DNA of 64,000 nt from Streptomyces luteolus (GTDB lineage Bacteria; Actinomycetota; Actinomycetes; Streptomycetales; Streptomycetaceae): NCBI RefSeq assembly GCF_029968015.1, contig NZ_JASCIS010000001.1:124001-188000 (forward strand). The letters run 5' to 3'. How positions within the stretch are numbered: position 1 is the stretch's first letter; every line of letters begins with the position of its first letter. The notes under the pieces were generated by a model, which saw only the letters and a program-made list of their open reading frames with translations, made no database searches and was not told the origin of the DNA. The position numbers were made by a program, and so were the translations under genes. Below, in pieces: positions 1 through 8,962 of this stretch.

Positions 1-93
1 CGCCCTCCTCCAGCACCTCTGGACGGAGGCGGCCGGGTGGTCCGTTACGGTGGTCGCCGCAGGCTTGCAACACTGGTACCGGGGTGGTCATCG

Positions 94-909
94 ATGTGCG
101 GACGGTATTCATCCAGTCGTGGGCCCGAGGACCTCGCAGGCGTCTTCGAGGTCGAGAAGTGGGAGCCGAAGGAGGCGCTCGCCGCCGACTACAACGTGGC
201 CCCGACCAAAGACGTGTACGCGGTCCTCGACCGCCCCCTCAAGGACGCGTCGGACCGCACTCCCGTCCGCCAGCTGCGCACCCTGAAGTGGGGCCTCGTG
301 CCGTCCTGGGCGAAGTCGCCGGAGGGCGCGGCCCGGATGATCAACGCGCGCGCGGAGACGGTGCACGAGAAGCCCGCGTACCGCCGCGCCTTCGCCGCCC
401 GCCGCTGCATCCTGCCCGCCGACGGCTATTTCGAGTGGGTGACCGGCTCCGCCGAGCGAGACCTGGAGGTCGAGGGCAAGAAGAAGCGCCCGCGCAAGCA
501 GCCCTACTTCGTCACCCCGGCGGACGGTTCGGTCTTCGCGATGGCCGGGCTCTACGAGTTCTGGCGCGACCGCACGCTCCCCGACGACCACCCGCAGGCC
601 TGGTGGGTGACGTGCTCGGTGATCACCACGGAGGCGGAGACGGGCCCCCTCGGCGTCGCCCCGGCCGAGGGCCCGCAGTCGCTCGCCGACATCCACCCGC
701 GGATGCCGCTGATGCTGACCTCGGACCGCTGGGACGCCTGGCTCGACCCGCGCCACACCGACGTGGAGGACCTGCGCTCCCTGCTCGCCCCGCCGCCGGA
801 GGGCCTGATGCGGGCCTACCCGGTGTCGACGGCGGTCAGCAACGTCCGCAACAACGGGCCCGAGCTGCTCAAGGAGCTGGAGGGCCCGGAGGAGGGCACG
901 CTGTTCTGA
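94..909 (+). CDS. SRAP-domain DNA-protein crosslink protein (YedK/HMCES family)
   Basis: The 271-aa protein begins Met-Cys-Gly-Arg-Tyr. This start was chosen because SRAP proteins use Cys2, exposed after Met removal, to bond covalently to abasic sites in single-stranded DNA. Other family residues are visible: Asn34 in an NVAPT motif, Glu114 in GYFEW, and His201 in HPRMP. An in-frame upstream start at 37 would bury the catalytic Cys and is rejected. The family shields abasic sites at replication forks. An insertion of charged residues near 125-140 (EGKKKRPRK) is common in actinobacterial members. The gene stands alone, 48 nt before the hydrolase gene. Assignment is firm; the cellular role is known for the family only. 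Confidence 0.93.
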   Translation: MCGRYSSSRGPEDLAGVFEVEKWEPKEALAADYNVAPTKDVYAVLDRPLKDASDRTPVRQLRTLKWGLVPSWAKSPEGAARMINARAETVHEKPAYRRAFAARRCILPADGYFEWVTGSAERDLEVEGKKKRPRKQPYFVTPADGSVFAMAGLYEFWRDRTLPDDHPQAWWVTCSVITTEAETGPLGVAPAEGPQSLADIHPRMPLMLTSDRWDAWLDPRHTDVEDLRSLLAPPPEGLMRAYPVSTAVSNVRNNGPELLKELEGPEEGTLF

Positions 910-957
910 CCGCGCGGTGCGCCGACCGGCCGCACGCGCGGGGGGCACGATGGGCAC

Positions 958-1671
958 GTGACCAAGACGCAGCCAGACAAGACGCAGCCAAGCAAGACGC
1001 AGCCAAGCAAGACGCAGCCAAGCAAGACGCAGTCGAGCAGCACGCAGACCGTGGACACCCCGGCAGGCCCGGCCAGGATCACCTGGCACCCCGGCAGGAA
1101 GGCACGCCTTGTCCTCGCCGTCAGCCACGGCGCGGGCGGCGGCATCGAGGCCCGCGACCTGCGGGCGCTCGCTGCCACACTGCCCGCGCGGGGCGTGACC
1201 GTGGCCCTCGTCGAGCAGCCCTGGCGGGTCGCCGGGAAGAAGGTCGCGCCCGCCCCGAAGACCCTGGACACCGGCTGGCGCGCGCTCTGGCCCGCGCTGC
1301 TTGAGCCGGGGCTGCCGGTGATCGCCGGGGGCCGCAGCGCCGGGGCGCGCGTGGCCTGCCGTACGGCGAAGGAACTCGGCGCGCACGCCGTGCTCGCGCT
1401 GAGCTTCCCGCTGCACCCGCCGGGCAGGCCGGAGAAGTCACGGGCCGACGAGCTGCTCGGCAGCGGGGTGCCGACGCTGGTCGTCCAGGGCGGCAACGAC
1501 CCCTTCGGCAAGCCCGCCGAGTTCCCGTCCGGCGGCGCGTACGAGCTCGTGGAGGTGCCGTACGGCGATCACGGGTTCGCCGTGCCGAAGCGGGCGGAGA
1601 TCGGGCAGGAGGAAGCTGTGGCGATGATCACAGGCGCGGTCTCCACCTGGATGGAGGGACTTCTGGAATGA
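958..1671 (+). CDS. alpha/beta hydrolase, dienelactone-hydrolase/TEX30-like
   Basis: A 237-aa protein from a GTG start. The alpha/beta-hydrolase core shows SHGAGGG (oxyanion-hole region), a GRSAG nucleophile elbow and a C-terminal GDHGF motif supplying the catalytic His. The order fits the KANL3/TEX30-like hydrolase family, whose substrates are mostly unknown. The first 30 residues are an unusual Lys-Thr-Gln-Pro-Ser repeat encoded by 15-bp tandem DNA repeats, so the true start might lie later, for example just before the conserved part near 1050. No signal peptide is seen. It lies between the SRAP gene and sigR with no clear operon link. Confidence 0.8.
   Translation: MTKTQPDKTQPSKTQPSKTQPSKTQSSSTQTVDTPAGPARITWHPGRKARLVLAVSHGAGGGIEARDLRALAATLPARGVTVALVEQPWRVAGKKVAPAPKTLDTGWRALWPALLEPGLPVIAGGRSAGARVACRTAKELGAHAVLALSFPLHPPGRPEKSRADELLGSGVPTLVVQGGNDPFGKPAEFPSGGAYELVEVPYGDHGFAVPKRAEIGQEEAVAMITGAVSTWMEGLLE
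964..1038 (+). repeat. five 15-bp tandem repeats at the 5' end of the hydrolase gene
   Basis: Units of AAGACGCAGCCAAGC are repeated at 964, 979, 994, 1009 and 1024, the first and last slightly diverged. In the hydrolase frame they encode repeating KTQPS. Being a multiple of three, the array can change copy number without breaking the frame. Confidence 0.9.
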
Positions 1672-1681
1672 GGGGACCTCG

Positions 1682-1707
1682 GGAATGTTGAGGCCCTGAC
1701 CGCTGTT
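1682..1707 (+). promoter_or_regulatory. SigR-dependent promoter (sigRp2)
   Basis: GGAAT at 1682-1686 is followed by exactly 18 nt and then GTT at 1705-1707. This matches the published SigR consensus GGAAT-N18/19-GTT. It lies about 47 nt upstream of the ATG at 1754, which would make the longer SigR isoform, as expected for the autoregulated p2 promoter. Confidence 0.85.
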
Positions 1708-1753
1708 GTGGCGGACGTCAGTCGAGAACGCACAGAGTGAGGGAGTCCGCCGC

Positions 1754-2587
1754 ATGGGTTCGATCGCCTGCCCGAGCCGCGCCAGCGCCGCCGACCTGGG
1801 AAGGTCGATGCTGGCTGCGGCCAAGACCGCCCCTATTCGGGCGGCGGGCGGACCGGATCGTCGTCTATCCTCCGATTCGAGCGGGGTCGGCCTTGATCCC
1901 GCCCCGTCGCTGGAGGAGGTGGGTCAGGTCACTGGGACCGACGAGGGCCGTGCGCAGGATGCGGCGGAGGAGACCTCTGCCGAGCGCAACGCCCGCTTCG
2001 AGCGCGACGCGCTCGAGTTCCTCGACCAGATGTACTCGGCCGCGCTGCGGATGACGCGCAACCCCGCCGACGCCGAGGACCTGGTGCAGGAGACGTACGC
2101 GAAGGCGTACGCGTCCTTCCACCAGTTCCGTGAGGGCACCAACCTAAAGGCGTGGCTCTACCGCATCCTCACCAACACGTTCATCAACTCGTACCGCAAG
2201 AAGCAGCGTGAACCCCAGCGCAGCGCCGCCGAGGAGATCGAGGACTGGCAGCTGGCACGCGCCGAGTCGCACATGTCGACCGGCCTGCGCTCCGCCGAGT
2301 CGCAGGCGCTCGACCGGCTGCCCGACTCGGATGTGAAGGACGCCCTGCAGGCGATCCCCGAGGAGTTCCGCATCGCCGTCTATCTGGCGGATGTCGAGGG
2401 CTTTGCCTACAAGGAGATCGCGGACATCATGGGAACGCCCATCGGTACGGTGATGTCCCGGCTGCACCGCGGCCGGCGGCAGCTGCGCGGCATGCTCGAG
2501 GACTACGCGAAGGACCGCGGCCTCGTTCCCGCGGGCGCCGCGACCGGTGCCACGGAGTCGAACGGAACGAAAGGCTCGGGCTCATGA
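1754..2587 (+). CDS. sigR: ECF sigma factor SigR (thiol-oxidative stress)
   Basis: SigR directs the response to disulfide stress and is held by the redox anti-sigma factor RsrA encoded next. Region 2 ([20 protein letters not shown]) and a region 4 helix-turn-helix ([21 protein letters not shown]) are clear. Two starts are supported: ATG at 1754 gives a 277-aa product, and GTG at 1919 gives a 222-aa product. The difference is exactly 55 residues, matching the N-terminal extension described for the unstable SigR' isoform of S. coelicolor made from the p2 transcript. The shorter form would come from a housekeeping promoter inside 1754-1919. The stop overlaps the rsrA ATG (ATGA), implying translational coupling. 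Confidence 0.95.
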   Translation: MGSIACPSRASAADLGRSMLAAAKTAPIRAAGGPDRRLSSDSSGVGLDPAPSLEEVGQVTGTDEGRAQDAAEETSAERNARFERDALEFLDQMYSAALRMTRNPADAEDLVQETYAKAYASFHQFREGTNLKAWLYRILTNTFINSYRKKQREPQRSAAEEIEDWQLARAESHMSTGLRSAESQALDRLPDSDVKDALQAIPEEFRIAVYLADVEGFAYKEIADIMGTPIGTVMSRLHRGRRQLRGMLEDYAKDRGLVPAGAATGATESNGTKGSGS

Positions 2588-2940
2588 GCTGCGGAGAGCA
2601 CCACGAGACGGAGTGCTCTGAGGTCCTGGACCATCTCTATGAGTTCCTGGACCACGAGATGCCCGACAGTGACTGCACCAAGTTCGAGACGCACTTCGAG
2701 GAGTGCTCCCCGTGCCTGGAGAAGTACGGCCTCGAACAGGCCGTGAAGAAGCTGGTCAAGCGCTGCTGCGGACACGATGACGTGCCGACGGACCTGCGCG
2801 CCAAGGTGATGGGCCGGATCGACCTGATCCGCGCCGGTGAGGCCGTGCCCGACCACGACCTGACCGAGCCTCCGCCCGAGCCGCAGCAGCCCGCCGCGCC
2901 GCGCCGCTCCGCGCCTTCCCCCTCGCCCCAGGAATCCTGA
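2584..2940 (+). CDS. rsrA: RsrA, zinc-binding redox anti-sigma factor
   Basis: The 118-aa protein has the zinc anti-sigma signature His37-x3-Cys41-x2-Cys44, with additional Cys3, Cys11, Cys31, Cys61 and Cys62. In the family, reduced zinc-bound RsrA sequesters SigR, and disulfide formation involving Cys11 and Cys44 releases it. The tail after residue 90 is Pro/Ala/Ser-rich and a little longer than in S. coelicolor. The start ATG overlaps the sigR stop by four bases. Between its stop and the next gene (2941-3177) I see no gene; a weak hairpin near 2987-3005 could be a terminator. Confidence 0.95.
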   Translation: MSCGEHHETECSEVLDHLYEFLDHEMPDSDCTKFETHFEECSPCLEKYGLEQAVKKLVKRCCGHDDVPTDLRAKVMGRIDLIRAGEAVPDHDLTEPPPEPQQPAAPRRSAPSPSPQES

Positions 2941-3177
2941 CGCCCACCAGCGGCGTGCCTTCGGGCTACCGTCCAGGAATCCTGAACTCCGTTTCTGTGA
3001 CGGAGAGTTGAGGCTCTGCGGGGCGCATCGCGATCCCGTGTGCGGCCCCGTCACCCGATGGTGCGAATCCGCAGTCGCATAAGCCGCGGAATCACCCGAT
3101 CCTCTCTCGCCGCCCACGCAGCCGTCCTATTCTCCGGAATCTGAACGGCACGGCGGTCGCAGGGGGAGGAGAGCGGG

Positions 3178-4566
3178 ATGCGGTCTGTTCCCCTCTGGGC
3201 CGTCGTCTACATCGGCCTGACCGCGGTCGGCGCCGCCCTCTGCGCGGCGCCCGCCCTCGACCCTTCCGCCCGCACCCCGTGGAGCGCGGTCGCCCTGCTC
3301 GCCGTGCTGTACGCCGGGTGCGAGCAGATCACCCGCCTCCGGCGCGTCGGGCAACGGGCGCCACGCGGCATGGCCGGCTTCTTCCCCGTGCTGCTCGCCG
3401 GGGTGTTCCTGGTGCCGCCCGCCGCGGCCGCCCTCGTCGCCGTGCCCGGCGCCGCCCTCGCCCGGGTCGAGCTCCGCCCCGCGCCGCTCCGCCGGATCTG
3501 GCGCCCCGCGCGGTACGCCCTCGCCTGCTGGGCCGCCGCCACCGTCCATGTCGCCCTCGGCGGGCGGGAGTTGCTCGCCGCGGGCAGGCCCGCCGCGCCC
3601 GACTTCCCCCTCGCGCTCGCGCCCGCCGCTGCCGCCGCGCTCGTCTTCGCCCTCGTCGTGGCGGCGCTCGACGGCGGCATCCTGGCGACGGCCGAGCGGG
3701 TCCCGGTGCGCTCCGCCTGGCGCGGGCTCTTCCCGCGCTCCCTCGCGCCCGTCCTCGTGCACGGCTTCGCGGGCCTGATGATGGCGGTGCTCTGGCGCAG
3801 CCCGTACGGACCTCCGGCGGCGCTGCTCGTGCTGCTGCCGATGTACATCTCCTGGTGGGTGCTCGCGCAGTACCACCGCGAGCGGTCCGCCCATCAGGCC
3901 ACGATCCGGGCCCTGGTGCAGGCCGTCGACATCAAGGACGAGTACACCCGCGGGCACAGCGAGCGCGTCGGTGAGGCCTCCGTCCTGATCGCGCGCGAAC
4001 TCGGCATGGAGGACGAGCGCGTCGAGGTCCTGCGGTTCGCCGGAATCCTGCACGACGTCGGCAAGCTCGGCGTTCCCACCCGGCTGCTGCGCAAGGACGG
4101 CCCGCTCACCCCGGAGGAGCGGCGCGTCATCGAACTGCACCCCGAGTACGGGCACGAGATGGTGCGCGGCATCGGCTTCCTCGGCGAGGCCCGCTCGGCG
4201 ATCCTGCACCATCACGAACGGCTCGACGGCAGCGGCTACCCGTACGGCCTGACGGGACGTCAAATCCCGGAGTTTGCCCGGGTGGTGGCCGTCGCCGACG
4301 CCTTCGACGCCATGACCTCGACCCGGTCCTACCGGCGCGGGCGGCCCGTCGCCGACGCGCTCACCGAACTGAAGCGGTGCGCGGGGCGGCAGTTCGACCC
4401 GCAGATGGTCCGCGCCCTCGTGCGCGCCCTCGACCGGCACGGCTGGCGCCCCGCCGTCACCTCCGACGAACCCGAGCCGCAGCGGACGGCGGCCGCGGTT
4501 GGCGCCGCGCACGTGCCGGGGCCGCGCGGCAGCCGTGCTCCCCTCGCCGGGGACCGCCCGCGATGA
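3178..4566 (+). CDS. membrane HD-GYP domain phosphohydrolase
   Basis: A 462-aa protein. The first ~220 residues are hydrophobic with several probable membrane segments. They are followed by an HD-GYP domain with His292-Asp293 (ILHDVGKLG), HHERLDGSGYP with the GYP-type motif at 353-355, and VADAFDAMTSTRSYR. HD-GYP enzymes hydrolyse cyclic di-GMP or related nucleotides, so this is a possible c-di-GMP phosphodiesterase; substrate is inferred. A GGAGG ribosome site sits about 10 nt before the ATG. The stop overlaps the ATG of the next, related gene, so the two probably form an operon. Confidence 0.88.
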   Translation: MRSVPLWAVVYIGLTAVGAALCAAPALDPSARTPWSAVALLAVLYAGCEQITRLRRVGQRAPRGMAGFFPVLLAGVFLVPPAAAALVAVPGAALARVELRPAPLRRIWRPARYALACWAAATVHVALGGRELLAAGRPAAPDFPLALAPAAAAALVFALVVAALDGGILATAERVPVRSAWRGLFPRSLAPVLVHGFAGLMMAVLWRSPYGPPAALLVLLPMYISWWVLAQYHRERSAHQATIRALVQAVDIKDEYTRGHSERVGEASVLIARELGMEDERVEVLRFAGILHDVGKLGVPTRLLRKDGPLTPEERRVIELHPEYGHEMVRGIGFLGEARSAILHHHERLDGSGYPYGLTGRQIPEFARVVAVADAFDAMTSTRSYRRGRPVADALTELKRCAGRQFDPQMVRALVRALDRHGWRPAVTSDEPEPQRTAAAVGAAHVPGPRGSRAPLAGDRPR

Positions 4567-5849
4567 CCCGCAAGGCGGCCGTACGACAGATCCGTGTCCC
4601 CCTCATGGTGCGGGCCGCGCACGCCGCGGCCGGGCTGCTCGCGGTGACCGCGCTCGCCCACGTCCTGTGGTCGGGGCTCGAGCAGCGCGGGGTCGCCCTC
4701 GCCTTCGGGGCGCTGGTCGTCGTCGGCGAGCTGGCCCGCAAGGGGGGTACCGCGCGGGAGGGCGCCGCCGAGGAGCGCGAGCCCGCACCGCTCGGCGCCG
4801 CCGGGGCGCTCGCGTACGCCCTGCTCGGCGAGAACGCCGGGCACCCCACGCACCACGGCGTGCTGCAGGTGGTCGCCGTGACCGTCGCCGCGCTCCTCGT
4901 CGGGTCCGTGCCGCACCTCGCGCGCGGCCGGGCGCCCACGCCCGACCACCTGGCGCGCCGCGTCCTGACCGTCGCCTTCGCCGCCGTCCTCTTCCAACCC
5001 CTCTACAACTCCGGCCAGTTGGCCGAGCTGATCGGACACGGCCCGGTCTACGCGCTGTGGCTGGTCGCGCTCGTCGCGCTCACCGGGCTGTGCGACGCCG
5101 TGCTCGCCGCCGCGCTCGTCCGCGCCCGCACCCGCTGGCCGTACGGGCCGCTGCTCCGCGACGAGCTGCGGGCCAAGCGCGGCATCGGCTCGGCGGTGGG
5201 GGCGAGCGGCGCGGTGATGGCGCTCGCGGTGGCCGTCGCCGGGCTGTGGGCGCTGCCGCTGTTCAGCCTGCCGCTGCTGCTCACCCAGCTCTCCTTCAGC
5301 CGGTACGCGGCCGTGCGTACGACCTATCGGCAGACCATCACGTCCCTGGCGCGGGCCACCGAGATCGCCGGGTACACCCCGCAGGGCCACGCCCGCCGCG
5401 TCGCCGCCCTGAGCCGCGCCGTCGGCCGTGACCTCGGTCTCTCCGGGTTCGACCTGGTCGTACTCGAGTACGCGGCCCTGATGCACGACATCGGGCAGCT
5501 CTCCCTGGTCGACCCGGTGCGGGACGGCGCCACGGCCGCGCTGCCCGCCGTGGAGCAGCGCCGGATCGCTCTGCTCGGCGGGGCCGTGGTGCGCCAGACC
5601 GGGGTGCCCTCCGACGTCGCGGTGGTGGTCGAGCGGCAGGCCGATCCGTACCGTGACCAACCCCTCACGGCGCGGATCGTGCGGGCCGCGAACGCATACG
5701 ACGAGATGGCGCGGGGAGAAGGCCCGGGAGGGCCGCTCGCCGCCCTGGAGCGACTGCGCCTCGCCACCGGCCGCGACTACCAGCCGGAGGTCGTCGAGTC
5801 CCTGGCCAGAGTGCTCTCCCGGGGCGGTCTGGCCCCGGCCGGCGGATGA
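4563..5849 (+). CDS. membrane HD-domain protein, degenerate HD-GYP partner
   Basis: A 428-aa protein starting at the ATG that overlaps the previous stop (ATGA). Residues 1-240 form a multi-pass hydrophobic region, followed by an HD domain with His308-Asp309 (LMHDIGQL). The downstream HHE..GSGYP motif of its neighbour is replaced by a sequence around VVERQADPYRDQ, so metal ligands and the GYP loop are missing. It therefore looks like a diverged, possibly catalytically dead, paralogue working with the upstream enzyme. The alternative is a plain HD hydrolase with another substrate. A longer frame starting at 4377 exists but would overlap the neighbour heavily and is not preferred. Confidence 0.82.
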   Translation: MTRKAAVRQIRVPLMVRAAHAAAGLLAVTALAHVLWSGLEQRGVALAFGALVVVGELARKGGTAREGAAEEREPAPLGAAGALAYALLGENAGHPTHHGVLQVVAVTVAALLVGSVPHLARGRAPTPDHLARRVLTVAFAAVLFQPLYNSGQLAELIGHGPVYALWLVALVALTGLCDAVLAAALVRARTRWPYGPLLRDELRAKRGIGSAVGASGAVMALAVAVAGLWALPLFSLPLLLTQLSFSRYAAVRTTYRQTITSLARATEIAGYTPQGHARRVAALSRAVGRDLGLSGFDLVVLEYAALMHDIGQLSLVDPVRDGATAALPAVEQRRIALLGGAVVRQTGVPSDVAVVVERQADPYRDQPLTARIVRAANAYDEMARGEGPGGPLAALERLRLATGRDYQPEVVESLARVLSRGGLAPAGG

Positions 5850-5907
5850 GCGCCACGGGCCGCGCGAAGGGCGGGGCGGGGGCCCGGATGGCGGGCGGGA
5901 CGAAGGG

Positions 5908-5990
5908 CCGGGCGAAGGGCGGGGCGAGGGGCCGGGCGAAGGGCGGGGCGAGGGGCCGGGCGAAGGGCGGGGCGAGGGGCCGGACGAAGG
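5908..5990 (+). repeat. 24-bp G-rich tandem repeats in the gap 5850-6168
   Basis: Three full 24-bp units begin at 5908, 5932 and 5956, built from CCGGGCGAAGGGC plus GGGGCGAGGGG, with a partial fourth from 5980. A 68-codon frame (5846-6052) starts in an ATGA overlap and would encode a basic Gly-Arg-Ala-Lys repeat. I treat it as probably noncoding because it is only repeat. The rest of the gap 5850-6168 shows nothing else I recognise. Confidence 0.85.
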
Positions 5991-6168
5991 CGTCCGGAAC
6001 GCGTCGTGGATCGGCGGTCCCGGGCAGGGATTCCCCGGTCCTGCCTGGGTAACCCATGGGTAATGAGCGGGCGTCCGACCGGGCATGGTTGGATGCGAAG
6101 TGCAGGGTGTCCGGGGGCAAAGGCCCGATGCTGCACTGAGAGTGGAACGACCTGGGCAGGCGGGAATC

Positions 6169-7149
6169 GTGAGGATCTTCGGCAAGGGACGGCACCGGCC
6201 CTCCGCCTCCTGGCGGCAGGCCACCGACCGGGCGTTCACGCTCATCGGAGACGGCCGGTACGAGGACGCGGGGGCGCTCCTGACCCGCGCGGCCGACCTC
6301 GAACCGTGGCTGTCCGAGTCCTGGTTCAACCTCGCCCTGCTGCACAAGTTCCGGCACGACTGGGAGCAGGCGCGCGCCGCGGGCCTGCGGGCCGTCGCCC
6401 TGCTCGACCGCGAAGCGGGCGCCCCGGACTGGTGGAACGTCGGCATCGCCGCGACCGCCCTCCAGGACTGGCCGCTGGCCCGCCGCGCCTGGCAGGCGTA
6501 CGGACTCAAGGTCCCCGGCGGAGCCGTCGGCGGTGAGCCGCCGCTGGGCATGGAGCTCGGCAGCGCGGCCGTGCGGCTCTCCCCGGAGGGCGAGGCCGAG
6601 GTGGTCTGGGGTCGGCGGCTCGACCCGGCCCGGATCGAGGTGCTGTCCATCCCGCTGCCGTCGTCCGGCCGCCGCTGGGGCGAGGTCGTGCTGCACGACG
6701 GCGTCCCGCACGGCGAGCGGACCACGGGCGCGGGCCCCTCGTACCCGGTCTTCGACGAGATCGAGCTGTGGGCCCCGTCACCCGTGCCGACCTGGGTGGT
6801 GCTGCTCGAAGCGGCGGGCGAGGCCGACCGGGACGCCCTGGAGCGGCTCGCGGCGGACGCCGGTTTCGCCGCCGAGGACTGGTCGTCCTCGGTGCGGCTG
6901 CTCTGCCGGATGTGCTCGGAGTCCCGGATGCCCAGCGACGAGGGCGACGGCGAGCACCTCGACCCGCACGACCACAGCGAGCCCGGCCACCCCGGACCGC
7001 TCGGACACCGCAGCCCCGGCGCCCTGTGGGTCCCGGAGCGGGAGTGCGGCATCGCGGCGCCCGCGGGCCTGGTGCGCGGGCTGCTCGACGGCTGGGTGGC
7101 GGACAGCCCGGACACCCGTGACTGGCGGGACCTGGAAGAAGTCTGCTGA
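6169..7149 (+). CDS. tetratricopeptide-repeat protein
   Basis: A protein of about 326 aa from a GTG start. Residues ~17-110 contain TPR-like helical pairs (AFTLIGDGRYEDAGALL, WFNLALLHKFRHDWEQARAAG and WWNVGIAATALQDWPLARRAW). The remainder, with a Cys-containing stretch RLLCRMCSES and a His-rich segment HDHSEPGHPGPLGH, has no domain I recognise. The start is uncertain: an in-frame ATG at 6085 is possible, but the conserved-looking region begins near 6170. It is monocistronic, 76 nt before def. TPRs mediate protein-protein contacts; the partner is unknown. Confidence 0.72.
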   Translation: MRIFGKGRHRPSASWRQATDRAFTLIGDGRYEDAGALLTRAADLEPWLSESWFNLALLHKFRHDWEQARAAGLRAVALLDREAGAPDWWNVGIAATALQDWPLARRAWQAYGLKVPGGAVGGEPPLGMELGSAAVRLSPEGEAEVVWGRRLDPARIEVLSIPLPSSGRRWGEVVLHDGVPHGERTTGAGPSYPVFDEIELWAPSPVPTWVVLLEAAGEADRDALERLAADAGFAAEDWSSSVRLLCRMCSESRMPSDEGDGEHLDPHDHSEPGHPGPLGHRSPGALWVPERECGIAAPAGLVRGLLDGWVADSPDTRDWRDLEEVC

Positions 7150-7225
7150 CCCGAGGCAGGGCCCTGACCCGTCCCCGTAGGCTGTACTTCCACACTTGGC
7201 ATGTTGAGGAAGGCGTACGTCGGAC

Positions 7226-7885
7226 ATGGCGCAGCAGGACACCGATCAGCAGACGGCGGCGAAGGCGGGCGTGCTCCCCGTCGACGACGAGGGCTTCGTC
7301 ATCGACACGGAGAACGCCGAGGAGCGCGAGGCCGCCTACCGCGAGCGCGGTACGTCCCGGCCGGTCACCGTCGTGGGCAACCCGGTCCTGCACAAGGAGT
7401 GCAAGGACGTCACGGAGTTCGGTGACGAGCTCGCGCGGCTCGTGGACGACATGTTCGCCAGCCAGCGCACCGCCGAGGGCGTCGGCCTCGCCGCGAACCA
7501 GATCGGCGTCGACAAGAAGGTCTTCGTCTACGACTGCCCCGACGACGACGGCAAGCGGCACGTCGGCGTGGTCTGCAACCCCGTACTGCAGGACCTGCCC
7601 GCCGAGCAGCGCCGCCTCGACGACGGCAACGAGGGCTGCCTCTCGGTGCCGACCGCGTACGCCGAGCTCGCCCGGCCCGACTACGCGGTGGTGACCGGCC
7701 AGGACGAGAAGGGCAACCCGATCACCGTGCGCGGCACCGGCTTCTTCGCCCGCTGCCTGCAGCACGAGACGGACCACCTGTACGGCTACCTCTACATCGA
7801 CCGCCTCTCCAAGCGCGACCGCAAGGACGCCCTGCGGCAGATGGCGGAGGGCACGCCGCGCTACGAGGTCGTGCCCAACGACTGA
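7226..7885 (+). CDS. def: peptide deformylase
   Basis: The 219-aa enzyme removes the formyl group from nascent N-terminal Met. All three motifs are present: [10 protein letters not shown] (from residue 85), EGCLS with metal ligand Cys138, and HETDH with metal ligands His180 and His184 and catalytic Glu181. An N-terminal extension of about 45 residues before the catalytic core is typical of actinomycete copies. It is convergent with nrdB; a strong hairpin separates them. Confidence 0.95.
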   Translation: MAQQDTDQQTAAKAGVLPVDDEGFVIDTENAEEREAAYRERGTSRPVTVVGNPVLHKECKDVTEFGDELARLVDDMFASQRTAEGVGLAANQIGVDKKVFVYDCPDDDGKRHVGVVCNPVLQDLPAEQRRLDDGNEGCLSVPTAYAELARPDYAVVTGQDEKGNPITVRGTGFFARCLQHETDHLYGYLYIDRLSKRDRKDALRQMAEGTPRYEVVPND

Positions 7886-7899
7886 GCGCCGCAAGCGAG

Positions 7900-7936
7900 T
7901 TCAGGGGTCGGTCCGTCGAGTGGGCCGACCCCTGAA
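7900..7936. terminator. bidirectional terminator between def and nrdB
   Basis: A perfect 12-bp stem pairs TTCAGGGGTCGG (7900-7911) with CCGACCCCTGAA (7925-7936) across a 13-nt loop. It lies in the 57-nt gap between two convergent genes and can serve both. Confidence 0.85.
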
Positions 7937-7942
7937 ACGTAC

Positions 7943-8962
7943 TCAGAACTCGTCGTCGAAGGAGACCGAGCCCTCCACCGCGACCTGATACGCGGACGGC
8001 CTGCGCTCGAAGAAGTTGGTCAGCTCCTGGACGCCCTGCAGCTCCATGAAGGAGAACGGGTTCTCGGAGCCGTAGACCGGGGCGAAGCCGAGGCGGGTCA
8101 GGCGCTGGTCGGCGACGCACTCCAGGTACTGCCGCATCGACTCGGTGTTCATGCCCGGCAGACCCTCGCCGCACAGGTCACGCCCGAACTGCAGCTCGGC
8201 CTCGACGGCCTCGCGCAGCATGTCGGTGAACTGCTCCCGCAGCTTGTCGTCGAAGAGCTCGGGCTCCTCCTTGCGGACCGTGTCGACGACCTCGAAGGCG
8301 AAGTTCATGTGCATCGTCTCGTCCCGGAACACCCAGTTGGTGCCGGTGGCCAGGCCGTGCAGCAGGCCGCGGGAGCGGAACCAGTACACGTACGCGAAAG
8401 CGCCGTAGAAGAACAGGCCCTCGATGCAGGCGGCGAAGCAGATCAGGTTGAGCAGGAAGCGGCGGCGGTCGGTCTGCGTCTCCAGGCGGTCGATCTGCTC
8501 GACCGAGTCCATCCACTTGAAGCAGAACTCGGCCTTCTCGCGGATCGACGGGATGTTCTCCACCGCGGCGAAGGCGGCGGCGCGGTCCTCCGGGTCGGGC
8601 AGATAGGTGTCGAGCAGCGTCAGATAGAACTGGACGTGCACGGCCTCCTCGAAGAGCTGACGGCTCAAGTAGAGCCGCGCCTCGGGGGAGTTGATGTGCT
8701 TGTAGAGGGTGAGGACGAGGTTGTTCGCGACGATCGAGTCACCCGTCGCGAAGAACGCGACCAGACGGCCGATCATGTGCTGCTCGCCGGGCGAGAGCTT
8801 GGCGAGGTCGGTGACGTCCGAGTGGAGGTCGACCTCCTCGACGGTCCAGGTGTTCTTGATGGCGTCCCGGTAGCGCTCGTAGAAGTCCGGGTAGCGCATG
8901 GGGCGGAGAGTCAGCTCGAAGCCTGGGTCGAGCAGGTTCTTTTCTGCAGCAGGAGTGTTCAT
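7943..8962 (-). CDS. nrdB: class Ia ribonucleotide reductase, small (radical) subunit
   Basis: The 339-aa ferritin-like subunit houses the diiron-tyrosyl radical. Metal-ligand motifs are visible: LFEEAVHVQFY (Glu, His and the candidate radical Tyr) and FRDETMHMNFAFEVV (Glu, His). The acidic C-terminus ending SFDDEF is the tail that docks to the large subunit. The ATG overlaps the nrdA stop by one base (TAATG), so the two are coupled. In S. coelicolor a third gene, nrdS, belongs to this operon. Here nrdB is followed only by a terminator and def, so nrdS is not adjacent. Confidence 0.95.
   Translation of the reverse strand: MNTPAAEKNLLDPGFELTLRPMRYPDFYERYRDAIKNTWTVEEVDLHSDVTDLAKLSPGEQHMIGRLVAFFATGDSIVANNLVLTLYKHINSPEARLYLSRQLFEEAVHVQFYLTLLDTYLPDPEDRAAAFAAVENIPSIREKAEFCFKWMDSVEQIDRLETQTDRRRFLLNLICFAACIEGLFFYGAFAYVYWFRSRGLLHGLATGTNWVFRDETMHMNFAFEVVDTVRKEEPELFDDKLREQFTDMLREAVEAELQFGRDLCGEGLPGMNTESMRQYLECVADQRLTRLGFAPVYGSENPFSFMELQGVQELTNFFERRPSAYQVAVEGSVSFDDEF

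Noticed and set aside
109..1416. Long minus-strand and alternate-frame ORFs opposite real genes (here and throughout)
   Set aside because: High GC creates long shadow frames; they lack ribosome sites and show Arg/Ala/Pro-rich shadow composition.
1665..1689. A second SigR-like promoter with GGAAT at 1665 and GTT at 1687
   Set aside because: Spacing is 17 rather than 18-19 and it overlaps the hydrolase stop; the site at 1682-1707 fits exactly.
5846..6052. A 68-codon basic Gly-Arg-Ala-Lys repeat frame starting in an ATGA overlap with the HD gene
   Set aside because: It consists almost wholly of the 24-bp DNA repeat, is readable as repeat in other frames too, and has no domain; kept only as a repeat.
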